A DNA stretch of 64,000 nt from Athripsodes cinereus (GCA_947579605.1 OX388321.1:14871614-14935613); one strand, 5' to 3'; positions 1-11,227 are shown, numbered from the stretch's first letter. Numbers and translations are program-made. Notes: generated from the sequence alone by a model not told the origin.

Positions 1-50
1 CGTCTTGTACGGGGCTTGAACCCGCAACCCGTCCTAAATTCGAGGTACCT
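1..50 (-). repeat. tRNA-like T-arm at window edge (SINE or tRNA remnant)
   Basis: Read on the minus strand, this edge carries gggttcaagcccc, a good match to a tRNA T-arm / Pol III B box, with short complementary flanks. No A box or full cloverleaf is visible before the sequence ends. It is probably the head of a tRNA-derived SINE cut by the window edge. Confidence 0.35.
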
Positions 51-465
51 GGAAACATGCCGAAGGAGATCTTGCGGATCTATTAAAGGATCTGATCTAA
101 GGAGGTATAGTTTTACGATTTTCAACCAAACCAAAACACAAATTAAGGGTATTTTTATTTAACTAGAAATTGATACATATAAAATATTATGTACCTACTT
201 GTCACATTAATAAAAGTAAATACTGAACTTTTTGTGTATCATTTTAAAATAAACTACAAAGGAATATTTCATACTGGAATTATTAATTTAGTACAGAGAA
301 GGACGGTATTGTTTGAATGCGGTTTAATAAAAGTATGTGAATGTCAAAAAAATAAAATATTTTAATTCTTTAGATATAAGGGATGTTTTCTACGGATGTG
401 AATGACAGACGTTTTATACTGCTAAGTTATTCATGAAGTAGAAATACCACATGAATAACTTTAAT
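51..465. other. AT-rich non-coding stretch
   Basis: No reading frame, RNA or repeat could be supported here. Confidence 0.5.
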
Positions 466-572
466 AATAATCGACGTGCACATGAGTAAATGAGTGACTG
501 AATGAATGTGGAAGAAGTGAAATAAAGTGTTCCATTCTCTCTGCCTACTCCTCCTGGCACAAGCCGTGTGGA
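466..572 (+). mobile_element. Degenerate RTE-like LINE 3' fragment
   Basis: The words aatgtggaagaagtgaa and ccattctctctgcctac match the C-terminal coding tail of the better preserved RTE-like copy at 50454-50760. That copy has aatgtggaggaagtgaa followed by tctctctgcctac. Stops interrupt the frame, so this is a dead remnant. Confidence 0.5.
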
Positions 573-1112
573 TATAGAGTGGTAGAAATACTGTGTTCAA
601 CCTATACCATGATATATCTTTCAATTTTCCTTTTTGTGGGAATTTATTGGTCAAAAACTGTTTTGAAACGAATATTAGACCTTGATGAAAAATAATGTTA
701 AATCAAAATAAACTGTAATGATCTTATTTTATATATATTTTTTATATAAGAAAATTGACTGCGTTTAAATAACAGGCGAAAATTGTCTTTTTTTCAAGTG
801 CACTGAGTCAATGAAAAAAAAATCTAGAATAAAATTTTATAAAAGGTCTCAGAAATGTGTGAAAACCACTGAAAAGATGGTTTGACGACATTACTGTATT
901 TGGTTTAGGTTAATTTATCGACCGACGGTTCTTGGTGGAAGTTCATATAAATAGTTTTTAAAATGAAACACAATAAACGTAAAACTTTACTTTTGCCTGA
1001 CGATGAGAGCGGAAGCTCTTGAAAGCCGACTCGCAAAAATAAATAAAGTCAATAGTGGAATAACTATATATTGTGTTTCATTTTGATTTTTTTAAAAAAT
1101 TATAATTTGGTT
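573..1112. other. AT-rich non-coding stretch
   Basis: Only homopolymer-rich DNA without a supported gene was seen. Confidence 0.5.
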
Positions 1113-1260
1113 TTTCTTTATTTATTTATTTATTTATTTATTCATTCTTTACTGTACATTGATAAAAAACAATTACATAAAAGGTATACATTCAAATTAA
1201 ATACAATCAATATACAGAGGGCGAGTTTATCGCAAAGGCGCGATCTCTTCCAACTAACCC
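1113..1260 (-). mobile_element. LINE 3' end with hairpin motif and (TAAA)n tail
   Basis: On the minus strand the sequence runs ggttagttggaagagatcgc, a short loop, gcgataaactcgccc, and then an A/T-rich tail ending in (taaa)n. The same order occurs on the plus strand at 61525-61667, and the hairpin core recurs at 19515, 24535 and 38812. The atcgc...gcgat stem before a simple-repeat tail is typical of the 3' end of insect non-LTR retrotransposons. Only the 3' end remains. Confidence 0.65.
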
Positions 1261-2060
1261 AAAAGTATTAACTTAAAAAAATAAACAAACATATGATGAA
1301 AATAAAAAACATACACACATATATATAAAAAGGGAGAGACTGCAAAAAAAAAAAAACAAACATACATGCATAAAGGGAAAGGAAAAGGGGGAAAAAGGGG
1401 GGGGGGGGTTAGGAGTGATGGGTTTCAGGTTTCAGAGGCTGTGTTTGTGTTTGTTGAAATCATTTTTGATAGTGAAGTGGATGCAATGTCTTCGCTATGG
1501 TTAGTTTTGTGAGGTTTATTTCAAAGGGTAGATCAATTAAAGATGAAAAAAGATATGTTAAAAAATTGTTATCTAAATATTTGTTTATTATTGTATTATG
1601 TTTTGCGGGACGTACTGTACGAAACAATGTGTCTAATAGATCGATTGTACCTAAAGTCTGCAGTGACATTGATATCTTGATCTGAGTTACCAGCAACTAC
1701 TACACAATACCGGATAGAGAAGCCTCCTAGGGTTACTGGGGGGATTGATGTGTTATTTAATTAACAGACCACAGGTTTTGAAAAACGATTAAGTATTCAA
1801 CCCTTGTCAATCAAACTTAAATACATATAAAATAATATTTTAACTACCTGTATCATTATAGATGTTGTTATTGTGTTTTTGATATGCTTTTAATGTAGTA
1901 ACGAATACCCATTAATAATAACATAAATAAAATATGTTAATTAATTAAAGTACAATCAGCCAAAATATTGTTACAAAATAAAGCATTACATCTGAATTAA
2001 ATGTATTATTTATGGAGTTTGACAACCCAATAACTGTTCATCGTTTCTTACGGATGAACT
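1261..2060. other. Non-coding stretch with a 12-G tract
   Basis: A purine-rich segment at 1375-1408 ends in a run of twelve G at 1397-1408, unusual in such AT-rich DNA. Overlapping open frames on both strands near 1460-1696 show no recognisable domain. Confidence 0.5.
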
Positions 2061-2185
2061 GGATAGAAATCAGTCTCCACTATTCAGAGCATCTTCCCAC
2101 AATATTTGTGATGTTTTTGTCATGAGAATGGTGTAGGTATTGTGAAAAAGTGTCGTCAAATCCGTGGAAAATCTTGTGGGCAAAA
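2061..2185 (-). mobile_element. Degenerate LINE C-terminal fragment
   Basis: The plus strand reads gaaatcagtctccactattcagagcatc, shown here in one piece only as a short landmark, then cttcccacaatattt. These are variants of the LINE C-terminal family preserved at 26157-26245 and 37858-38040, where the sense strand encodes LAQRRSEWRRL. The copy has internal deletions and no frame. Confidence 0.45.
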
Positions 2186-2872
2186 CAAATTTTTTTTTCT
2201 TGGTCAATTATAATTTGAAGTTTGTCAATATTCGTCTTTAAAGGATATCCTACTTATTCGGAAAAAAAGAACGAGACGTTTTCTACTCTGGAAAGTAAAT
2301 ATGGTTTTATAGCTATTTTATTTTTATAAATAATCATAAAAATCTAGGTGGCGATAAAGTGTTATAATATTATCAATGTTATAATATATGAATACAAATC
2401 GAATCAGGAAATCCACTTCTTACAATCATTCTAACAAACCGGAAAGGATTCCAACCTTGATTATATTTATCCTTTTCCTGTGCCGGTGAAGCTTATTCTC
2501 ACTTGCATACGTGCTATTTATTATACATAGTACCTTAAGGTAATTGGCTCTTGAAAAAAATGTTCAAGTATTGAAGGTGTTTCTTAAGATGGAATGGAAA
2601 ATGGTAATTTGTGATTTGAAGGCTTTGAAAATATGTCAAGATTTATAGGTATGAATACACTATATTATATTTTATTTTCATCCTACATTTATGTAAACTC
2701 GGGTCTACTGAGAAGGTAGGTACCTACTACATTTCGTCATCTTTTGAATAAAGTTTTGATTTAAATTAAGCAAATTCATATCGGTTGAATATCGGTGTAT
2801 ATGACAACAAATGCTCTATTTGACGTATGTTTTCATATTATTGTCTGCGATACTTTTGTTAGTAAAATTAAC
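2186..2872. other. AT-rich non-coding stretch
   Basis: No gene or repeat could be supported. Confidence 0.5.
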
Positions 2873-3334
2873 ATGATTACGTCATATTCAATAGATATTT
2901 GTATGATTACATATTCAATAGATATTTGTATGATTACATATTCAATAGATATTTGTATGATTACATATTCAATAGATATTTGTATGATTACATATTCAAT
3001 AGATATTTGTATGATTACATATTCAATAGATATTTGTATGATTACATATTCAATAGATATTTGTATGATTACATATTCAATAGATATTTGTATGATTACA
3101 TATTCAATAGATATTTGTATGATTACATATTCAATAGATATTTGTATGATTACATATTCAATAGATATTTGTATGATTACATATTCAATAGATATTTGTA
3201 TGATTACATATTCAATAGATATTTGTATGATTACATATTCAATAGATATTTGTATGATTACATATTCAATAGATATTTGTATGATTACATATTCAATAGA
3301 TATTTGTATGATTACATATTCAATAGATATTTGT
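2873..3334. repeat. 27-bp minisatellite, 17 units
   Basis: A 27-bp unit (atgattacatattcaatag followed by atatttgt) is repeated head to tail. Sixteen units read identical, and the first carries a 3-bp insertion (gtc after attac). Because 27 is a multiple of three, several frames stay open through the array on both strands, encoding MITYSIDIC, YDYIFNRYL and similar 9-residue repeats. These are by-products of the period. The near absence of sequence differences between units suggests recent expansion or homogenisation. Confidence 0.97.
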
Positions 3335-4611
3335 ATGGAAATTATTCGTTTCTGGTACATTGATGATAAATGAATAAATAGTGTTTAAATATAATTTCTG
3401 GAAGTAAAATGATACACTTTGTTGCTTTGTTTATTCATGTACAATTTTATATATCTAATATTATTACTTTAAACTTTGTATAAGGTAGATTTTTTAATTT
3501 ATAATATCTTCAATCCAAGCAACGTATGTAGATGTGAATTAATAGAATTTAGTTTTAATACGGTTCTTTGTAGAATCCGCGAATATAATCAAAGGATGGG
3601 AATTTTATTTGTAAGAGTGCTACAAGCAATAAATCCTGCAATTCCTTCTACATACATTTATCACTCCCTATCTTTTTCTTCGAGGCCAATGAGTTTCCGT
3701 ATAGATTTAGTGTAACTGTAAGGTAAGGAAATATTTGATATTAGTTTTATAAATAATTTAATGTTCACAAAATAAAAAATATAATAGATAGCCACACCAA
3801 TTATTTATTGACATGAAGTTCTGATTCTGAAATATAACTTTTATGCTCTAACGATATAGGGTATGAATGTTTGGAGTAATATAAATTAAGTCTGTATATT
3901 CATAGATTCATTTTAATTAAACGAACCCAAAAATACAAGAAATTTTTTTTAATACTTGAACTTTTTTTGCTTACGTTGTCGATCAATTTTTTGATTTGTA
4001 TTACAAATATGAATTTATTGCTTTGTAATGAATAGAGAATATAAAAACGATTTAATGTACAGAAAAAAAAATTAGTTGGTACAACACTGTGGTCTCTTAG
4101 TTTTTCATTCGATTCTTTTGTATTAATCCTTGATAAGCGACGAATGAGTATTGACCTCAGTGAAATAATGTTTGCACATAAATAATGCTTAAAACTTTTT
4201 GGCTTAATATGCTAAATATCAGATTTACAATGTTGTTCTTTTTTAAAATCGGTCTTTGGGTATTCATGAGATTAGGTCCTTCACAAAATCTGACGAGAGA
4301 CGCACGAATCAAATCAAATAATAATTTTAGAATGAAAAATTCTTGAAAAAAATAAAGCACCCATACGAATAAATTTATTTTGGACGTAAATTTCAATAAT
4401 AAATCTTCAACAGCTACATATGATAAAAAAACAACTATTAAATGTTATGCATCCTTGTAGTTCCCGTGACATTAAATATGTTACTCTTTCTGTGGATGTT
4501 CACCAAGTGGATATCGAAAGAGGATGATGGTTGTAAATTGTTGTTAAAAGCGTCAATGATTGAACTTTTGGTGAATCAAATTACTCTTTTAATTCGTCGT
4601 CGAGTTCGTCG
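3335..4611. other. AT-rich non-coding stretch
   Basis: Open frames at 3476-3715 (+) and 4157-4396 (-) have no recognisable domain or splice context. Nothing else stands out. Confidence 0.5.
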
Positions 4612-4748
4612 GTAGCCTGGAGTCCGTGGTTCGGTACCAGTTGCCGGCAAACTCCCCTTTCACAACACAAGCTTTTAGTAGCTTACTGTGAAAGGTGTAC
4701 AAGGTTGTATTTGGGTTTATAACAAAACCCAGATATATCTTTTTGTTT
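4612..4748 (+). mobile_element. SINE-A copy (tRNA-derived), internally deleted
   Basis: Starts gagttcgtcggtagcctgg and contains a B-box-like ggttcggtacc. It then shows ccggcaaactcccctttcac, the aagctttt...agcttactgtgaaagg segment, and gggtttataacaaaaccc before atatatctttt. Against the full copy at 45881-46063 it lacks the segment between the A-box region and the B box. Confidence 0.85.
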
Positions 4749-5454
4749 AATTTTTTTTTTATCACAATATACATACAACAGTTCTACAGAAAATTAGTTT
4801 ATGAGGACATAAAATAGTTATGATATCTTATTAGACAGAAATAAATCATAAATAAGCAATAAAATAAATAATAATGTATGGCGTAAACACATGTTTAAAT
4901 AAAATGAAAAATAATATTACAGCTGCAATTATGTGTATTATTGGTATTTCGTTCTTCCAAATTTTCATTCAACCTTATATTTCTATTGCTTCAGAGTGTT
5001 TTTGTATGGATGATTTCTATGTATATATATACATAATATATTTTCGTAATTCCATCTCAGTGTGCTGAAATGAGTTTCAACACCTCGAAATTCTATTCAG
5101 AATAATCCATTCTGTGCCATATAATACCCTTTCAATAATTCAATGTGAAAAAAAGCGTTTATATCAAAGAATTAAGGATTTTACGTACATTATAAATACA
5201 ATGTAATAGGTATGTAGGTTGATGTAGGGTTTCGTTATTTATTTAGAATTTAACACAAAAGTTATATAAAAATAGACATCCAAGAGTAGAACGATGTAAG
5301 GCAATCAAAGGCTTTGGGATGACATCAACTGGATCTGACGATGGTCAATCTTTGGTCAAGATTAAAAGGTTTGTAAGTCCACTTACAAACTAAATTAAAA
5401 GTCATTGAACTAAAAGAGATTTTTCAAAGATAAATCTCGGATTTTGGATAATTC
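4749..5454. other. AT-rich non-coding stretch
   Basis: No supported gene. The open frame at 4874-5068 has no recognisable domain. Confidence 0.5.
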
Positions 5455-5511
5455 CGTGCACCTATCGTGCGTGAGGCCGAGACTCTTTTTCCAGGTTTCC
5501 GACGAACTCGA
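5455..5511 (-). mobile_element. Degenerate SINE-A head
   Basis: Plus-strand words gaggccgagactctttttcc and gacgaactcgaa match the reversed 5' head of SINE-A as seen at 11530-11579. The rest of the element is missing. Confidence 0.5.
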
Positions 5512-5821
5512 AATCGTTTAGCTATCGTCCATTCTAGTAAAGTGTTTGAGATCACCGTTTAAAATATGTGTAGGTCTATGTTTTTTAAAATCTCTTCACA
5601 AAGTGCTAATAAATGTATGAAGCTTACCTACATAAACATTTATGTGTCGATTATATTTGCGAGCATATTTCAGAAGAAGAAAAAATATGTTGTTGAGTAT
5701 GAAATTTTGGTTGAAACAGAAATAGACAAATGAAATTATTAATTTTTACAGCTTTATTTGTATAAGTTGTTGTATAAAACGCATGAAGTTGTGAAGTAAT
5801 TCTTTAAAAGCGTCGTATTAG

Positions 5822-6105
5822 AGTAAAGTCGTCCTCGTCGGGGTGCTCTCGGAGGAATGTTGTGAAATATGGAAACTATAGTGAAAAGTAAGCATTGACA
5901 GGAGTGGATTTTGGAATTAGAATAATCCTAGTGGGCCGGGCCAGACCGGGTCTATGTAGATATATTAAAGTCCCAAATACCCATCTTGAAGAGCCTCACA
6001 CTGCGGGGATTACGAGGCCGAGTCGATTGAGGATTAGGAGTGGAAAGGAAAAATTATATACAAGGGTATATAGAATCATTACTCGGCGGCTTTAGGAGTA
6101 CTCTT
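5822..6105. other. GC-richer island of unknown nature
   Basis: Base composition rises clearly here, with gggccgggccagaccgggtc and cgaggccgagtcgattgagg. The open frame at 5895-6095 (+) has no recognised domain and no splice support. I see no second copy in the window. It could be an unrecognised repeat remnant. Confidence 0.35.
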
Positions 6106-7395
6106 AAAAGGAGTTTCAAACGAGATGAAAAAATAATAATGAAATCGAATTTGCTGACTTTGAGAAATGTTGTAAATGGATTCTTTTCCTTATTTTTATA
6201 ATAGAGTTTATCTCAATGATTTTCTTCTAATATTATTATATTTTTGTGAGTGAAATATATTTGGAATGGTTTGAGAGGTATGAAGGGTCCTCAATGTACT
6301 TAAGTGGAGGATCATTTAAATTGAATAAATTACAAATACAAAGTTCACTCCTTGTATTAAATAAATTTATGAGATAATTAGGTTTCGCTGAGTATTAACA
6401 AAATAATATAAGATATGTATATTACACGACTCAGATCGTATTACTTTCGTTTGGACACATAAAACTTTTTATATACCACCTATAGATTGAAATTAAAAAA
6501 GGGCTTCGTTAGTATTACTTATTAAGATTTTCATTAATGTACCTTTCTAGTTATATGTGTGCGTATAAAATGTCCGTCAAAATAATTTGATGAGCCATAT
6601 AGGCGAGATGAATGAAAGAATTTTTAAATGCTATTATATACTGTAAAAGCTTTATTCCACAGCCGGAAATTTCATGACATGATTTGAAAATAGTCTCACG
6701 TAGGTATGTAAGTAACAAAAGCCATTTATTCGTAGAATATTACCCCTTATCTGGTATAATTTTCTTTCCATAATACGTCAGCTTTTAATCCATTGTCAAA
6801 ATTTTTAACAAAATCGGCTTTTTCCCGTTTAGTTCAGTAAAAGTGCATTACATTTTAGTTTTCATGAAAAGAATTCAGATACTGAACTACAATGCACTTT
6901 CCTCCCTCTATTTTATTATTATTATGTGTTATCTTACAATAAAAACTTCGTGGAGCTTTTATTAAAATATTTTTAAAGTCCAGCTGAAAATATTTTTACA
7001 TTTTTATGCTTGTACTCGTAGCTTTTTAGGAATTGGAATATAATTTGTTCAATTTAATAATAAATTAATATTTCCTATATCAAACATAATTTTTTTGTAT
7101 AATAACCAACTGTTTAGAAAAATAACTTACTCGTTAAAGTTAGAATCTCAATTAAATGTTTTCGTCAATAAAATGCAATTGAACTGTATACGTAGTTTGA
7201 ATAAATAGTTTGTTTTTGGTTTTTTTTTTTATTTATTGGTATCAATTAAAGTCATAAAATAAACATGGTCCCGTTAAGTCATAAGTTGACTTGTCAACAG
7301 GTTCTTAATATAAAACAATTATTAAATTACTTTACAATAATACTTATTTATACATACTTACTTATACATACTCTATATCAATTCTATACAATTAA
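6106..7395. other. AT-rich non-coding stretch
   Basis: No gene supported. A loose inverted match (aaaagtgcatt / aatgcacttt, 6839-6900) is the only structure seen. Confidence 0.5.
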
Positions 7396-7709
7396 ATGAT
7401 ATCATAAGAACTATTTCTATTCTATATTCCATATCTGTGGTGACAAGGTAAAGGGGCATAAGTCAGCTCTGCAGCTCCGAGTCACTCCCCCCACAGAAAT
7501 GCAGGCACATGCCATATCCCACAAAGTAATGGTATCGAGGGTAGCCAATGGTACTAGGTAACCCTCGACACCATCACCTGCGAGGCACGGCACATATCCA
7601 CACCTCCGCGGAGGGAACAACTCAACACTACAAAACCGACCCACGCCCCTTCACCCTGCCACCACAGGTTAAATAAAACGATATCATAGAAAACTATTTC
7701 TACGCTAAA
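7396..7709. repeat. GC-rich long imperfect hairpin flanked by direct repeats
   Basis: From 7433 to 7670 the sequence is an imperfect palindrome centred near 7551. The ends pair (atctgtggtgacaaggtaaa with the complement of ttcaccctgccaccacaggt). The inner arms pair around ggtatcgagggtagcc and ggtaaccctcgacacc. It is much richer in G+C than its surroundings. About 30 bp outside each arm are imperfect direct repeats, gatatcataagaactatttc (from 7398) and gatatcatagaaaactattt (from 7680). This suggests insertion of a foldback-type element or a duplication event. The apparent ORF at 7417-7644 (-) lies wholly inside the hairpin and is not credible as a gene. Confidence 0.7.
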
Positions 7710-7719
7710 TCAATAGGTA

Positions 7720-7831
7720 GGTATATCTTAATAATGTAACACATATTTCAAATTCAAATTATTAAATTACTTTACGGTATATCTTAATAATGTAACACAT
7801 ATTTCAAATTCAAATTATTAAATTACTTTAC
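7720..7831. repeat. Exact 56-bp tandem duplication
   Basis: Two head-to-tail copies (7720-7775 and 7776-7831), each beginning ggtatatcttaataatgtaa and ending attaaattactttac, read identical. The ending also occurs near 7321-7336, so the source may be a local sequence. Confidence 0.95.
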
Positions 7832-9108
7832 AATAATTTTCAATTATTCATTCTCTATTTATATTCTATACAATCTCGTAAAAACTATTTGTACTATACA
7901 TTAATATATCTTAAAAATATAATTTATTACGTAAGATTTACTGTTGACCAAAATATGCTATTTTCAAAATAAAAAATCTAATGGGGTATCAATAGAGAGT
8001 TGGTTTACTTGAATTAAGAATGCTGTAAAAAGTTAGATTTGTAGTTATTTTTAATGAAATTGGATTCCTTTATGACTTTGTGTTAAGTATTATTGTTATT
8101 CAAAAGTCAGATGACTTGTCGCGTACAATAGTAGGTAAGTAGTAGGTTATAATATATATACCACCATCCATTGTGGAAACATACTCAACCTTAACGCATA
8201 ATGTTATTGTCGGCAGAATTGTGCTGGAAAAGATTTAGAACGATGCTTAATCTATGGACTCTGCTCAGGAAATAACATACATACTAGAAGAAATCTTCTT
8301 CTCTATGATTCCCTGTGTAAACGGTTCATTATGCAATAAAATAGAAAGCAGTTATCAAAAGGAAAACGTAGAAACGTACCTAAGTAGTACATGCAACGTA
8401 AAATATAATAAAATCTCCCACAACACCATATTTCTAGGTATTGCTCCATGGTAAAGACGACGAGTGCTATTCACACTTCAGTGCCTTTTGTCACGTTGTA
8501 CATAAGTAAAGCTATAATGGAAGTAATCTCGCTATTGAAGTAGCCTATTACTACTAAACACCAACATATTTATTTCACATTTCATAACCGTAAATGACAA
8601 ATATAATTTAGGGTATATTTAATGTTAATTTTTACGCTTATACTGTTGGTATCGTCTTCACTGGTCGTAATTGTAAGTTATTTTGCGGTGCTCTAAAGTT
8701 CTTAGTTCAATTGACCATTAAATTTATGTTCGTTTATTTCAAGTAGGTGTACGATAAAAAATAGACATTGATATAATATATTACGATGATCTTCATTTCA
8801 ATATATAACCTTTTTTACGTTTTTCAAATCCAGAATTTTATTTTGTCTAATTATGTGCTCATAAAAATCACACAAACCTAAAATACTTAAAAAATATTAT
8901 TGATTTAAGTAACAAAAATTTAAATAAAGAACTACATTACATTTGAGAAGAAGTAATCATACATCGTTTCATAAATTTTAGATTGATAACTTGGTGTATC
9001 TTGAATGACTTTGCTGCCAGTTGTTAATAATTATGAATGTTCTGAATATATGTTTATGGGAATTCAGAACATCACAATTATAAAAATATAGTAAACAAAT
9101 GTACTCAC
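7832..9108. other. AT-rich stretch, likely intronic or intergenic
   Basis: No exon could be supported. It lies 3' of the Ig exon on that gene's strand and could be its intron. Confidence 0.45.
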
Positions 9109-9239
9109 GTCGTGGTACCATGTTATCCTGTGCTCTTTTGGATTGGCTTTTATTGAGCACTCAAAGTACACATCGTCTCCTTCTTTGATGTCATCTGGAT
9201 TGAGAGTGCTTCCCAACGTAAGAACAACTAATGGAGGAT
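9109..9239 (-). CDS. Immunoglobulin-domain exon of a Sidestep-like cell-surface protein
   Basis: One internal coding exon. On the minus strand a splice acceptor (ttctctttatttcag) precedes it and a consensus donor (gtgagtac) follows. The exon is 131 nt, entered in phase 1 and left in phase 0. It encodes PPLVVLTLGSTLNPDD, then IKEGDDVYFECSIKANPKEH, then RITWYHD: the A-to-C strand half of an Ig-like domain with the B-strand cysteine (YFEC) and the C-strand tryptophan (ITW). The 'DIKEGDDVYFEC...NP...W' signature is typical of arthropod Sidestep-type and related nephrin-like adhesion or guidance proteins, so a type I membrane protein in axon guidance or cell adhesion is likely. Conserved codons among decayed DNA argue the host gene is functional. 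No neighbouring exon was found, so the flanking DNA may be large introns. The exact paralogue is uncertain. Confidence 0.85.
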
Positions 9240-9487
9240 CTGAAATAAAGAGAAATATCTTTTTAAACAAATTATTTAACACAAAATAGTCAAAGGATTT
9301 AAAAGGGGGCATTTCGAGAAGATAAAAGAAGTGGAGTAAGACCCCTTACACGATGTTCTGATGACAATAAACGGTATGTTTGGTCTTATGGCGATTGAAA
9401 GCAAAATAGAAAAGTCTGGTGGATTGGGGAACATATGAATTAAGCACAAAAATTAAGATTCCTCTAAAACACATTCTTCTAAGGATA

Positions 9488-10114
9488 AATTGAGTGGCTC
9501 AGAGCCAAAGGTGCCTATCCAACAGTCACAAAAATTTGTAGTTGGGCATATATTTCTTGATTTATCTGTATTATTTACTTATTTCAAAGATGCCTTATGT
9601 CAGCAGTGATTTAATCATATTATATTGTAAGCATTAATGACAGTACACATCTCTGAAATAAGTAAATAATTTAGATAAATCAAGAAATATTATTATTATT
9701 ATTTATTATTATTATTGGATCACTTATATTGCGCTATTTTTGTAATGAAATCACTTCAAGAGCGCATTCACAATATTATTTGTCACTTTTATTACTTTTA
9801 AAATCATGTAAACTATCTTTATTGTCACAAATTTAGGTATGAGATTTAATTTTATTAAAATTTATCACTTAATTTCAAGAAACAAACACAAAAAACAAAA
9901 CTATCAAATAAAAAAACACTTTATTTTGGTCGGAAAATAAAAATAAATAAAAACTTAATCGATAAACTATTATAATTTAATTAAAAAATTGGAGAAGTCA
10001 GGGTTCAGTCAGCTACAAGAGCGCCATCTACCCAAAAACTCCTAAAAAATATATGCCTAACTACAATTTTTTGCGATTGTTGGATAGGCACCTTTGGCTA
10101 TGAGCCACTCAATT
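9488..10114. mobile_element. Foldback-type DNA element with ~65-70 bp terminal inverted repeats
   Basis: The left end (aattgagtggctcagagcca, then aaggtgcctatccaacag) is matched in reverse complement at the right end (attgttggataggcaccttt, then ggctatgagccactcaatt). Similarity extends about 65 bp inward to gttgggcatatat. Inside the left half is a second inverted repeat, 9552-9590 against 9650-9689 (atttcttgatttatct / agataaatcaagaaat). A stretch at 9690-9725 ((att)n then ggatcacttatattgcgc) looks like the 3' tail of a nested minus-strand LINE. No transposase frame is present, so the element is non-autonomous. The target-site duplication is unclear because aatt is palindromic. Confidence 0.8.
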
Positions 10115-10571
10115 GATATGATAGATAATTACTTGTAGTGTCTTAAAAAATATCACTGTAATTGATATATACCATTTTTTATTTTTGGAGTAATCCCATA
10201 CAGTAATTGAAAAGTGAATTGATAAAAATATAGATTTGCACATATTTTGAAATCATAATGGTTTTTTATATGAAATGATTTAAATTCTTTATTGGTAGCA
10301 AGAGACTAGACTGTTTTGTTATATGAATAAAGCAATAAATGAACGTTTTTGGATTATGCGACGCCTAGTAAAAAAGTACAATAGAATTTGCAAAATTTTC
10401 AATGAAGCGAGTAATCTACAATCTTCAAATTCGAAAAGTTTCGAAGCATAATAATATTTTATAAGAATGAAAACGTTAAAATAGAAATAATATAGGTACC
10501 GAAAATGCAAATAAAGAATTTTATCATTCTCCCTCTAGTGGGAACATTACTAAAAGTAAGGAAATCTTAAA

Positions 10572-10865
10572 TCACTTGGTGGACTTAAGGAGATCATTGT
10601 TGAACCAAAAATATGGTCTCAATTTTTTTTTCATTTCCACTGTCAGCGTCGTTTTCCCTTTGAAGTTTGACTTCTTTAAGTGCCTTGCATAAATCACCTC
10701 CTTTATTCCGTGCCACCAATACCCCATTGTTAACGGGGTTTCTGTATTCACCGGAGGTTTGGCATTCACAGGGTCTACATCTAACACTAGTCGTTGGAAA
10801 AATAACACCGCCCGTCTATATGTACGTGGAATGGTAAATGGAATACCGAACGTCTCAAACTTAAC
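10572..10865 (-). other. Unidentified open frame of 97 codons
   Basis: The frame is open from just after a TAA (10866-10868) to a TGA at 10572-10574. It reads KFETFGIPFTIPRTYRRAV, then LFFQRLVLDVDPVNAKPPVN, then TETPLTMGYWWHGIKEV, and ends lysine-rich. Its less AT-biased composition and proline/tryptophan content look more protein-like than other ORFs here. I recognise no family, and it has no ATG near its start. It could be a 3'-terminal exon on the same strand as the Ig exon (a pyrimidine-rich cttttttaacag lies just upstream, but an in-frame stop follows it), or the remnant of a mobile-element or other integrated ORF. Confidence 0.25.
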
Positions 10866-10984
10866 TTAAGACACTGTTAAAAAGACTTCACTAACTTATT
10901 TATCTGCACGCTAAAATGTAATTCCACTATTGGTATGCCAAATATTCAAATATTCATTCATGGACAAAAATAAGTTCAGATTGA

Positions 10985-11053
10985 GATTGAGATTGGAATC
11001 GTATTGGCATTGAATTAGGATCGAATCGAGTGTCAAGAGTAGCACTGCAGGAC
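10985..11053. repeat. Solo end of the 11.75-kb MITE family
   Basis: The words ggatcgaatcgagtgtcaag and agtagcactgcagg resemble the right terminal repeat of the element at 11752-11958 (gtgtcaagagtagccctgctg). The other end is missing. Confidence 0.45.
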
Positions 11054-11227
11054 TGGGAAAAAAATAATTACAACACATTTCAAATACATGTTCGAGAAAT
11101 TTAAAAATCTATAGAATTATTAGTTTCTTTACAAAGAACACATTTGGGGTACCTTATGAAAAATATTTTTATATGTTTTAAAAATCTTATGATAATTGAA
11201 CGAATTTATCTTAAATATAAGGATGAT

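Noticed and set aside
2873..3334. CRISPR-like array
   Set aside because: There are no distinct spacers between repeats; the units are directly contiguous and identical, in a eukaryotic context.
2795..3373. 192-codon repetitive protein (MITYSIDIC)n
   Set aside because: The frame exists only because the 27-bp minisatellite period is a multiple of three. Frames on both strands are equally open and no splice or promoter context is seen.
7417..7644. 75-codon cysteine-containing minus-strand ORF
   Set aside because: It lies wholly within a GC-rich hairpin repeat and matches no protein family I know.
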